Assembly (NCBI GenBank): GCA_003139975.1 | Contig: PLHN01000406.1 | Coordinates: forward strand, 1 to 6,366 | Origin: Acidobacteriaceae bacterium | GTDB taxonomy: Bacteria; Acidobacteriota; Terriglobia; Terriglobales; Acidobacteriaceae | DNA length: 6,366 nt | Reading direction: 5' to 3' | Shown here: positions 1 to 6,366 of the stretch, piece by piece | Position numbering within the stretch: position 1 is the first letter of the stretch | How the letters are laid out: the number at the start of each line of letters is the position of its first letter | Made by a program: the position numbers and the translations under genes | Notes under the pieces: generated by a model | Told to the model about the DNA's origin: nothing | Database searches by the model: none | Seen by the model: only the letters and a program-made list of their open reading frames with translations

Positions 1-3000
1 ATTGAGAAAGACCTGCTGCAGCTGGTGCGAATCCCCGACGACGTCGGGCAGAGATTCATCCAGCTGCTCCACCACTTGAATGCCGTGGCTGATGAAATCA
101 TACGAACGCAGCTGCACGGTGCGCTTAAGGATGGAATTCAGTTGCACGGGCTGGCGCCGCGGCGGCATCTGCCGCGCAAAGCTGAGCAGGTTCTGGACAA
201 TCTGTTTGGTGCGCTGCGCTTCCTGCAGGATCACGCGCAAATCGCGGCGCGCGCTCTCCGGGAGCTCGGGATTCTCCATGAGCAGGTCAGTGAATCCGAG
301 GATGGCCGTGAGAGGGTTGTTCACTTCGTGGGCGACGCCTGAGACCAACTGTCCGACAGCCGCCATTTTCTCGGCGTGCACGAGCTTGGCGCGCAGCAGC
401 GCCGAGTCAGTCACGTCGGTCATAACCACGACGATGCTGGTGACCTTGCCATCTTCCCCGCTGATCGGACTCAGGTTGACCGTGAACTGTCCGCTGGCGC
501 CATCGCCGCGCACCAACGGGACATCGAAATTGTCAATCTGCTGGCCGCGAGCGACCGCTGCCAAAGCGTGCCGCAACTCCTCGCGGCGTCCCGGGGCGCA
601 AAGTTCGGGAAAGGGATGGCCGACGATCTGCGTCTGCTGGAACCCGAGACCGCTCCAACGGCGGTTCGCATAGCTGATGATTCCATCGGTGTCGGTGACC
701 AGAATCAGGCTCTGGGTATGGCTGAGGATCTTGCCGGAAAAGTCGCGCTCTTTCTGCAACTCCGTTTGCGACTGGCGCAGGCCTGTGATATCGAGCATCA
801 CGCCGCGGTGTTGCAAGACGACGCCGCCCGCGTCGCGCATGGCATAACAATTCATGTACACGGTGACAGCGGATCCATCCTTGCGGCGCAAGACTTCCTC
901 GTGGTTATGCATTTCGCCGGTTTGCTTGAGTTGCTCCGCCAGCTCCCGGCGGCGCTCGGGAGAAAAATAGAGCTGGGTGGGGATATCGAGCTGAAGAACT
1001 TCTTCGCGACTGTCGTAGCCCAGGATGCGCACCAGCGCGTCGTTGACTTCGACGAAGCGGCCCTGCGGCGTCGAGACGTAAATCCCCTCCTGAATGTTGT
1101 CGAAGAGCTCGCGATAGCGCCGCTCGGCTTCGCGCCGGTCGGTGATGTCCTTGAGAACGTGAATGGTCTGCAGTTGGGCGCTGTTCATGCCCTGCTCGCC
1201 AAACCCGGCGTGCTCCGACGGCGGCGTGGCCGAGTGGATACGCGAGGTCGAGACCAGATAGATGCGCTCGAGGGCCGGGTGGACATACTCATCCAGACCT
1301 TCGCCGGTGCGGCAGAAGGGGCAGGAATGGGGCGCGGGCGCGGAGGTGAGCGCGTCGAGGGCGCGCATGTTGATGCCAATCAACTGCTCCGGTTCAAGAC
1401 CGACGAGGTCGGCGAGAGAGCGATTGACGCGGAGGATGTTGTGGTGCTCGTCGTGGACGACGATGTAATCACTGATAGCGTCAAAGACGTCGACCCAGTG
1501 CCGGTTCGCCTGTTGCATACGCGTGAACAGGCGGGAGTTCTCCAAGGCGACGCCGGCATGGCCCGCAATCGCGCGCATCAACTGATAGTCCGCAGAGGCG
1601 GGTGCAGCGCCGCGATCGGCCAGGCAAAGAACGCCGACCAGTTCGCCCGACGTTCCCACTAACCGTATCAGCGTGCAATCCATCCATCCCAAATTGGAGG
1701 CTAGGGACGATCCCAGCAAATCGCCGGCCGAAGCAAAGGCGATGTCGGCCGGATATTTCGGAACGGCGGAGCGGAGCGCCTGCGCCAGGCGCCGCACGAG
1801 CGGTTTGTCGTCGAGTTCCGCGGTGCCGCACATGGCCACGGTTTCGACCTCCGCCATATCGAAAAGGCTGAGGACTGCGGCTCGTCCTCCCAGGAGAGCC
1901 GCTGCGCGTAGCGCAAAATTGCGCATGAATACAGGCAGATCGAGAACGGTAGTCAGATCGACTGCGAGCGCCACCAGAGCTTCCGCGCGCCGGCGGTGCT
2001 GCTCGGCTTCGTGCAGATTCCGCGTCAGCTCAAGGGCAATGGCAACCTGGGCGGCAAGCGCCCGCGCCCTGCGCACATCTTCGTCGTCGATCGGTCCGGG
2101 CTCGATCCGATCGAGCACCCCAAACGTCCCCAGCACCTCGCCACTGGACCCGAGCAAGGGTACAACTAGAAAAGCCTTAATCTTAAAAGCAGCAACAAAC
2201 TCCTGATTAATGCCGGGAACCTGCGACGCGTCCTCGGTGTAGAAGACGTCTTTTTGCCTGAGGTTCCGCGTGACGACGCCCTCGTTCAGAGGAATATCAA
2301 GAGGCCGGGCCATGCCGTTTTCGAATCCCCACCGGATATGGAAGCTTGCATCTTCCAGCAATCCGATAAAGCAACGCTCAAAACCGAGAAAACTCGCGGC
2401 CCGCACCACCGACTTCTGCATGAATTCGTCGAGCTTGCCCACGGAGCTGAGTTCGCCCGAGATTTCGAGGATCGCGTGCAGTTCCAGGGCCTGCGCCCGT
2501 GCCACGCCATACAGTTCTCCATTGGCGATGGCCACGGCTCCAAACCCGGCAAGGGCGGAAACCAGAGTCTTGTCTTCGTGTGTGAAGGGCGCAGAAAGCC
2601 GGGGATAAACGAGAATCGCGCCGTGGGAACGCGAGGTGCGGAACGGAGCCGCAATGAGAGTTCCGGGGGGCGAATCGGAGCCGAAGTGGGAGGCGCCGTC
2701 GATGTTGACGGTGATGCGCTCGCCGGCATGGACGGCCCGGGCGGCGATTTCCAGTGGTGAACGCAGGTTGCCCTCGCCAGCCCGTTCGCGAATCAGGCGG
2801 GCAAGCCGAGGCGCCTCGGTCGAAACTGCCTGCAACTGAAAAAGCTTCTCGCGCTGAACCAAGATCAACACAGCCGGCGAATGGAGCAACTCGCGGAGGC
2901 GATCCGCAATGCCTTCCATCACCGCCGAAGTGTCGGGTAGACTGTGCAGCGCGGTGGCGACCTCGACCAAGATCGAGGCGCGACGATGCTCCTCCCGCGA

Positions 3001-3524
3001 AAGCTGATTGAGCCGAAGTGCCTCGAGTGCGGTACTCAATTGCCCGGCCAGGATCGTGATCCTGGCGACAGCGTCTTCATCGAAAGTGGCGGCAGGATCG
3101 GTGTGCACGAAGGCAATTGCGGCCGTCACTTCGCCCGCCACCAACAGGGGCGCAGCCATCGCGGCGCTCGCGCCAGATTCAGTCAGGAATGGGTAGCGCG
3201 CAACGTCCGCCCGTCCGACGATGACCGGACGATGTTTTGTTACGGCCTCCCAAGCAATCGATGGGGCATCGGCGCGCTGGCGCGTCCCGCGAAAGCGTTG
3301 TGCTTCGCGACCGTCGGCTTCGGCCCCGAGCAGTTCCGCCTCCGACGTGCGATTCCAGAAATACGCACCGCTGGCGCACAAGAACCGACGAGTCAGTTGG
3401 CAGAACGAACGTATCAGCGGGCCGGATTCGGCGGTCTGGTAGGCAGCGCGAGAGAGCTCAAGAAGAAGCTTCTGAAAGGCCTCTTCAGAATGAGACTCTC
3501 CCCCGAAGCCGGAATTTCCGACAT
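1..3524 (-). CDS. Multi-GAF, multi-PAS sensor histidine kinase, 3' end beyond window, apparent frameshift near the start
   Basis: Autophosphorylating histidine kinase of a two-component system, with no membrane segment, so probably cytosolic. Residue numbers assume the ATG at 3522-3524 with the frame restored. Predicted order: GAF1 ~20-172, GAF2 ~185-340, GAF3 ~349-502, GAF4 ~516-667, PAS1 ~676-796, PAS2 ~804-915, PAS3 ~927-1037, HisKA ~1047-1120, start of HATPase ~1165. The H-box reads GVAHEVNNPLTAILGF with His ~1066 (codon 328-330). The partial N-box DSHQLQQVFLN ends at the left edge; the rest of the ATPase domain is outside. The frame has no stop from 3576 to 1, but between the stop at 3577-3579 and GAF1 it holds no ATG, GTG or TTG. 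The first in-frame starts, TTG 3379-3381 and ATG 3157-3159, would cut into GAF1. ATG 3522-3524 begins MSEIPAS in another frame and joins if the G5 run at 3500-3504 gains one G. Kinase identity is certain from the H-box; GAF boundaries are by eye and GAF ligands unknown. No response regulator is visible. Confidence 0.93.
3500..3504 (-). other. Homopolymer run where the kinase reading frame shifts
   Basis: Five C on the plus strand, so five G in the kinase mRNA. Read from ATG 3522-3524 without correction, the frame gives only a 36-residue peptide ending in TGA. One additional G, or a -1 ribosomal slip here, joins MSEIPASG to GESHSEEAFQKLL and the full kinase. The Gly codon GGG can slip back one base with perfect re-pairing because the preceding base is also G. 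A sequencing or assembly error in the homopolymer, a real inactivating deletion, and slippage or phase variation are all possible; the sequence alone does not separate them. Confidence 0.6.
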
Positions 3525-3543
3525 TAGTTGTCAGGCCACACCA

Positions 3544-3600
3544 TCCGCGTAGGCTAAGAGGCTGAAAACAATTGGATTACATTTTTGACCCTACGCTGGA
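3544..3600. repeat. Long-range inverted repeat upstream of the kinase start
   Basis: TCCGCGTAGG at 3544-3553 is complementary to CCTACGCTGGA at 3590-3600 with a single bulged T. The core GCGTAGG/CCTACGC is seven perfect pairs, with a 36-base A+T-rich loop. It ends about 20 bases before the proposed kinase ATG, so in kinase mRNA it would be a 5' leader stem; as DNA it could be a pair of protein-binding sites. There is no T-run directly after it on either strand, so it does not look like an intrinsic terminator. Function is unknown. Confidence 0.5.
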
Positions 3601-3662
3601 TTCTCAAATTGAGTCAAGGGGGCAGTGCCAACATGGGAAACCGTCTTCGGGGTAGGGTGGCT

Positions 3663-3677
3663 GTCTCATCATGAGAC
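3663..3677. promoter_or_regulatory. Perfect 15-base palindrome, possible operator
   Basis: GTCTCAT, a single central C, then ATGAGAC: seven perfect pairs of inverted symmetry in the middle of the divergent region. Such a short-centre palindrome is typical of a dimeric regulator site and too tight to fold as an ordinary RNA hairpin. The overlapping CTGTCTC (3661-3667) can alternatively pair with GGGACAG (3681-3687), with one G-U pair, across a 13-base loop, which is a reasonable RNA stem. No regulator gene is visible to assign. Confidence 0.45.
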
Positions 3678-3863
3678 TTTGGGACAGAGTGAATGCGATT
3701 TGTGAGGTGAATTCGACCTTGGAACGTGGTCCCTCTTCGAACGCGCTGGTGCCTTTTGCAGATATGTCGATCACCATGGTAACGGCGAAGAGGGCTTTTG
3801 GTTTTCCCCTGGAACTGTCTGCGGACAAGAATAGGAGATTGAAGTTCGGTTGAACGAGGGGCC

Positions 3864-4211
3864 ATGTCTCTTCAGCGTTTGAAACATGTTCTAGGAATCG
3901 GGTTGCTGCTGGTTGGCGGATGGAGTGCAAGCATCGCGCCGAACGCGTGGGGACAGGAACAGAGCGCGCGCAAAGCCAAGAACAAAGTCGCGCCCGCCTA
4001 TCCGGAGTTGGCGCGGCGAATGAAGATTTCTGGAGTAGTCAAGGTGCAAGTAACGGTCGCGCCCAACGGCGCGGTGAAAAACGCGAAGCTGATGGGCGGG
4101 CACCCGGTTCTAGCGAATGCAGTCATGGACGTGGTCAAGCAATGGTGCTACGAAGCGGGTAAAGACGAGACGGTGGAGAACCTCGAATTCCGCTTCAACC
4201 CGGACGAATAG
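3864..4211 (+). CDS. Exported protein with TonB C-terminal domain
   Basis: A 115-residue protein. Residues 1-30 look like a signal peptide: basic start (R5, K7, H8), hydrophobic stretch ~9-19, possible cleavage near AWG/QEQ at 30-31. Residues ~41-115 match the TonB C-terminal fold: APAYPELARRMKISGVVKVQ, then VTVAPNGAVKNAKLMGGHPV, the VVKQWCYEAG helix region and an FRFNPDE ending. Classical TonB proteins couple the ExbB/ExbD inner-membrane motor to outer-membrane receptors and are usually more than 200 residues with a proline-rich spacer. Here the spacer is only about ten residues and basic, so periplasm-spanning energy transfer is doubtful; a periplasmic binding role is an inference. The usual Arg/Lys of the W-R-Y motif is Cys95 (WCY). 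The start follows GAGGGG at 3856-3861, which is close to the ATG, but the signal peptide supports it. The MCP follows after 30 bases with no terminator, so co-transcription is likely. No ExbB, ExbD or receptor gene is visible. Confidence 0.88.
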   Translation: MSLQRLKHVLGIGLLLVGGWSASIAPNAWGQEQSARKAKNKVAPAYPELARRMKISGVVKVQVTVAPNGAVKNAKLMGGHPVLANAVMDVVKQWCYEAGKDETVENLEFRFNPDE

Positions 4212-4227
4212 CGCGGTGCGGCCGTCT

Positions 4228-4235
4228 GAGGAAGG
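4228..4235 (+). promoter_or_regulatory. Ribosome-binding site of the chemoreceptor gene
   Basis: GAGGAAGG is a strong Shine-Dalgarno match, six bases before the ATG at 4242. It lies in the short gap after the TonB-CTD gene and fixes the MCP start, which agrees with the basic residues just before the first membrane helix. Confidence 0.85.
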
Positions 4236-4241
4236 CAGAAC

Positions 4242-6197
4242 ATGAACATCGGGAAGAAGCTGTACTTGAATTTCGGCATCATCCTCGCGACGGTGCTAGT
4301 GCTGCTGGCCGTCAACATACTGGCGGTGCGGCGCGAACACGAGACCAAAGCAGCGGCCCAGCGTTCGATCGACATGACCGAAGCCACGTCGATGGTCCGC
4401 TTCGACATGATGCAGAACCGCCTACACCTGCAGAACTACCTGCTGAGCGGCGACACGCGCGATGTCGAAAAAATGAACGAAGGCGAGCGCCAGTTGAATG
4501 ACGCGTTGCGTCGCGCCGGGGATTTGGCGAATTCTGAGCAGCAGCGCGGCAATCTCGAAAAGGTTCAGGGTCTTGAGCAGAGCTGGGGGAACGAGTTTGC
4601 CAATCCACTGGCGGAGAAACGCCGGGGCGTCGACAGCGGAAACGCGACGGTTGCCGAACTTCAAATTTTCTATCTCCAGAAGGATCCGAATGTCTGGGTA
4701 ACGCGCTCGAGCGACGTGCTGGACGAGGTTGACCGGGAGAACCACCAACTGTTCGAGAAGCGGCATGCCGAGGACCAGGCGGCGGCAAACATGACGATTC
4801 TGTTTGCGGTCTTCAGTTCCCTGCTAGCGCTTGGACTTGGCATTGTGATCGCGTATCGAACGGCAACCGGCATTACCGAACCGTTGAACCGCCTGATTCA
4901 CGTGGCCGAGCAGATCGGGCAATCTGGCGATCTCGATCACAACATCGACGTGCACGGGACCGATGAGATCGGGCAACTGGCCCGCACTTTCGATTCGATG
5001 GTGAAGTACTTAAAAGAAATGGCTTCTGTTTCCGAGGCGATTGCGGGCGGGAACCTAGGGGTGGAGGTGCATCCGCGTTCGGCGAACGACACCCTGGCCA
5101 ACGCCTTCCGGCGCATGCTGGAAGGCCTGCGCGGGCTCGTCCGCAACGTGCGCGACGCGGCTTCGCAGGTGGCCAGCGCGGCCACGCAAGTGGCGAGTTC
5201 TTCCGACGAATCGGCGCGCAACAGCCTGCAGACATCTTCCGCCATCGATGAAGTGACCAGCACGATGCACGAGATGAGCGTGAACGTGCAGAACATGGTG
5301 AAGAGCACGCAGACGCAGGCTTCGAGCGTAAGCGAAACCTCGGCTTCGATCGACCAGATGGTGACCTCGATCCAGCGCGTGGCGGATACCGCCAAAGTGC
5401 TGCTCGATATCTCGAACCGGTCACGGGAAGAAGTGCATAGCGGCATCGGCACGATGGAGAAGGCGACCGACGGCTTGAACCGGATCAACACGACGATCCA
5501 CGCGTCGGGTGAAATCATCGATGCGCTCGGCACCCGGGCCGATGACATCGGCAAGATTATCGAAGTGATCGACGACCTCGCCGAACAGACCAACCTGCTG
5601 GCGTTGAACGCAGCCATCGAAGCCGCGCGCGCCGGTGAACATGGCCTCGGATTCGCGGTCGTCGCCGACGAGGTGCGCAAGCTCGCCGAAAAATCGGCGC
5701 AGTCCACGAAGGAGATTTCCGAACTCATCCAGAGCATACAGAAGGAAGCCCGCAAAGCAGTGGACAACATGGAGAAGAGCACGTCGATCGTGAACGAAGG
5801 GCTGAATCTGGGACAGGATTTGAACGCGGCCTTGCGGAAGATTTCCAATGTCGTCACGGAGGTATACAAATTCGCTCAGGAAATCGGGGCGGCGACCAAC
5901 GAACAGTCGCACGGCTCGACGCAAATCGCACGGGCCACCACGCGGCTGAACGAAATCACCCATGAGATCAGTTCGGCGGTCGAGGAGCAGGCATCGGGCG
6001 CGCGAGCTGTGGTTCAGTCCATGGAACGCATGAGCAATCTGGTGCAATCCTCGACTTCGGCGTCGACCGAACTGGCGGCTTCTTCGGACCAGATGTCGAA
6101 GATGTCGCGCGGCCTTCTCGATTCCATGAACACCTTCCTGCTGCCTGCAAACGACAGGCACGGGAAAGCCCGGCAGGCCGCGGCGGGATCTCACTAA
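4242..6197 (+). CDS. Methyl-accepting chemotaxis protein (transmembrane chemoreceptor)
   Basis: Complete 651-residue receptor that would control a CheA kinase through CheW. TM1 is ~10-29 ([19 protein letters not shown]). The periplasmic sensor ~30-183 is helical and carries [11 protein letters not shown], reminiscent of CHASE3 or four-helix-bundle ligand domains; the ligand is unknown. TM2 is ~184-206 ([20 protein letters not shown]). A HAMP domain follows (~206-258, with TEP at 212-214 and [10 protein letters not shown] at 241-250). A second HAMP-like segment lies at ~261-312 ([13 protein letters not shown]). The signalling coiled-coil hairpin has its tip near 448-480 with the canonical [19 protein letters not shown] and [15 protein letters not shown]581, E582 and Q583 in VEEQASGA look like a methylation site. 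No C-terminal NWETF-like CheR tether is present; it ends ARQAAAGSH. It follows the TonB-CTD gene by 30 bases and precedes CheW by 11, so it probably belongs to one chemosensory operon. Confidence 0.97.
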   Translation: MNIGKKLYLNFGIILATVLVLLAVNILAVRREHETKAAAQRSIDMTEATSMVRFDMMQNRLHLQNYLLSGDTRDVEKMNEGERQLNDALRRAGDLANSEQQRGNLEKVQGLEQSWGNEFANPLAEKRRGVDSGNATVAELQIFYLQKDPNVWVTRSSDVLDEVDRENHQLFEKRHAEDQAAANMTILFAVFSSLLALGLGIVIAYRTATGITEPLNRLIHVAEQIGQSGDLDHNIDVHGTDEIGQLARTFDSMVKYLKEMASVSEAIAGGNLGVEVHPRSANDTLANAFRRMLEGLRGLVRNVRDAASQVASAATQVASSSDESARNSLQTSSAIDEVTSTMHEMSVNVQNMVKSTQTQASSVSETSASIDQMVTSIQRVADTAKVLLDISNRSREEVHSGIGTMEKATDGLNRINTTIHASGEIIDALGTRADDIGKIIEVIDDLAEQTNLLALNAAIEAARAGEHGLGFAVVADEVRKLAEKSAQSTKEISELIQSIQKEARKAVDNMEKSTSIVNEGLNLGQDLNAALRKISNVVTEVYKFAQEIGAATNEQSHGSTQIARATTRLNEITHEISSAVEEQASGARAVVQSMERMSNLVQSSTSASTELAASSDQMSKMSRGLLDSMNTFLLPANDRHGKARQAAAGSH

Positions 6198-6200
6198 GGA
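6196..6200 (+). promoter_or_regulatory. Ribosome-binding site that decides the CheW start
   Basis: AAGGA overlaps the last bases of the MCP stop codon and sits eight bases before the ATG at 6209. An alternative ATG at 6200-6202 overlaps this motif and has only a weak GGGA far upstream, so 6209 is the better start. The overlap with the MCP stop suggests translational coupling. Confidence 0.65.
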
Positions 6201-6208
6201 TGCGGCTC

Positions 6209-6366
6209 ATGAACCGGGAAATTCACATTGTGGGCTTCAACCTCGACCGCGAGACCTACGGCGTCCCGATCAACACGCTGCATGAGATCGTCCGGGTGCC
6301 CGAGATCACGGCCGTCCCCGACGCGCCCGCCTACCTGGAAGGAGTCATCAACCTGCGGGGCAAGAT
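6209..6366 (+). CDS. cheW: CheW-type chemotaxis coupling protein, N-terminal part, 3' end beyond window
   Basis: CheW proteins are small cytoplasmic SH3-like adaptors that link MCP hairpin tips to the CheA kinase. The visible 52 codons carry the family pattern: first strand IHIVGFNLDRETYGVPI, then LHEIVRVPEITAVP, then the hallmark DAPAYLEGVINLRGK that ends at the right edge. The remaining two-thirds of the domain, and whether it is a single CheW or the start of a fused protein, cannot be seen. The start at 6209 is chosen for its AAGGA; starting at 6200 would add Met-Arg-Leu. It lies 11 bases after the MCP stop and very probably shares its transcript. A CheA and other chemosensory genes would be expected just downstream; which pathway it serves (flagella, pili or another output) cannot be told from here. 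Confidence 0.93.
   Translation, partial: MNREIHIVGFNLDRETYGVPINTLHEIVRVPEITAVPDAPAYLEGVINLRGK

Larger units (their letters stand above)
3525..3863. promoter_or_regulatory. Divergent intergenic region between kinase and TonB-CTD/chemoreceptor cluster
   Basis: This 339-base stretch separates two divergent units and must carry or lie next to the promoters of both. From 3601 to 3840 it is about 51% G+C by my count, well below the flanking genes (67% in a sample line of the MCP). It contains an inverted repeat near the kinase start and a 15-base palindrome at 3663-3677. Alternating TTGA/TCAA half-sites occur at 3585, 3604, 3609 and 3614. A minus-strand TTGACT (complement of 3612-3617) resembles a -35 box, but I see no convincing -10 box at the right distance, and no clear sigma-70 or sigma-54 promoter for the plus-strand genes. 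Three frames stay open over much of it (minus 3604-3930, minus 3614-3865, plus 3671-3853), but none has a good ribosome-binding site or a recognisable product, so I do not call a gene. Confidence 0.6.

Noticed and set aside
376..1662. 428-codon open frame on the plus strand
   Set aside because: It is codon-aligned antisense to the kinase PAS/GAF4 region, whose minus-strand translation carries clear family motifs; long antisense frames are expected in G+C-rich genes.
3157..3159. ATG as the kinase start
   Set aside because: It would discard most of GAF1, whose coding quality continues upstream to about 3480.
3544..3600. Inverted repeat as an intrinsic terminator
   Set aside because: The loop is too long, there is no T-run after either arm, and it lies between divergent starts where no transcript needs to end.
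3671..3853. Possible 60-residue plus-strand gene upstream of the TonB-CTD gene
   Set aside because: Its ATG is part of the palindrome, no Shine-Dalgarno precedes it, and the product resembles nothing I know.
3604..3930. Possible 108-residue minus-strand gene
   Set aside because: No ribosome-binding site, start inside the TonB-CTD signal-peptide region on the opposite strand, and no recognised domain; kept only as part of the intergenic finding.
4937..5869. 310-codon open frame on the minus strand inside the MCP
   Set aside because: It is opposite the well-supported MCP signalling domain and its Ser/Ala/Arg-rich translation has no recognisable motif; a compositional shadow.

Overview
The window holds one end of a very large cytosolic sensor histidine kinase on the minus strand (position 3524 down to the left edge) and a plus-strand cluster from 3864 to the right edge. 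About 340 bases lie between these divergent units. The plus-strand cluster encodes a small exported TonB C-terminal-domain protein, a complete membrane chemoreceptor (methyl-accepting chemotaxis protein, MCP) and the first ~52 codons of a CheW-type coupling protein. No RNA gene, CRISPR array, transposase or prophage gene is visible.

Organism: coding regions are about 60-67% G+C and both flanks are signal-transduction genes. Stand-alone TonB-CTD proteins with a signal peptide and huge multi-GAF/multi-PAS soluble kinases are common in Acidobacteriota, and also occur in Deltaproteobacteria and Myxococcota. Acidobacteriota is my best guess, but it rests on gene style only. A TonB-domain protein and an exported sequence point to a Gram-negative (diderm) cell.

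Region by region. (1) 1-3524, minus: a kinase with four predicted GAF domains, three predicted PAS domains, a HisKA phosphoacceptor region (His codon at 328-330) and the beginning of the HATPase N-box at the left edge. Its frame is open from 3576 to 1, but it has no normal start codon upstream of the first GAF domain. A good ATG at 3522-3524 lies in another frame and would join if a G5 run (3500-3504) had one more G. The result is either a frameshift mutation, a sequencing error or a slippage site. (2) 3525-3863: a non-coding divergent region at about 51% G+C, with a 10-bp long-range inverted repeat close to the kinase start and a perfect 15-base palindrome in the middle. (3) 3864-6366, plus: the TonB-CTD protein, the MCP and CheW, closely spaced (30 and 11 bases) with good ribosome-binding sites at the MCP and CheW, so probably one transcript.

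How they may work together: the MCP senses through a helical periplasmic domain, relays through one or two HAMP modules and controls a CheA kinase through CheW. CheA must lie outside the window. The kinase is a separate, probably cytoplasmic, multi-input sensor whose response regulator is not in view. A functional link between kinase and chemosensory cluster is only suggested by the shared divergent region.
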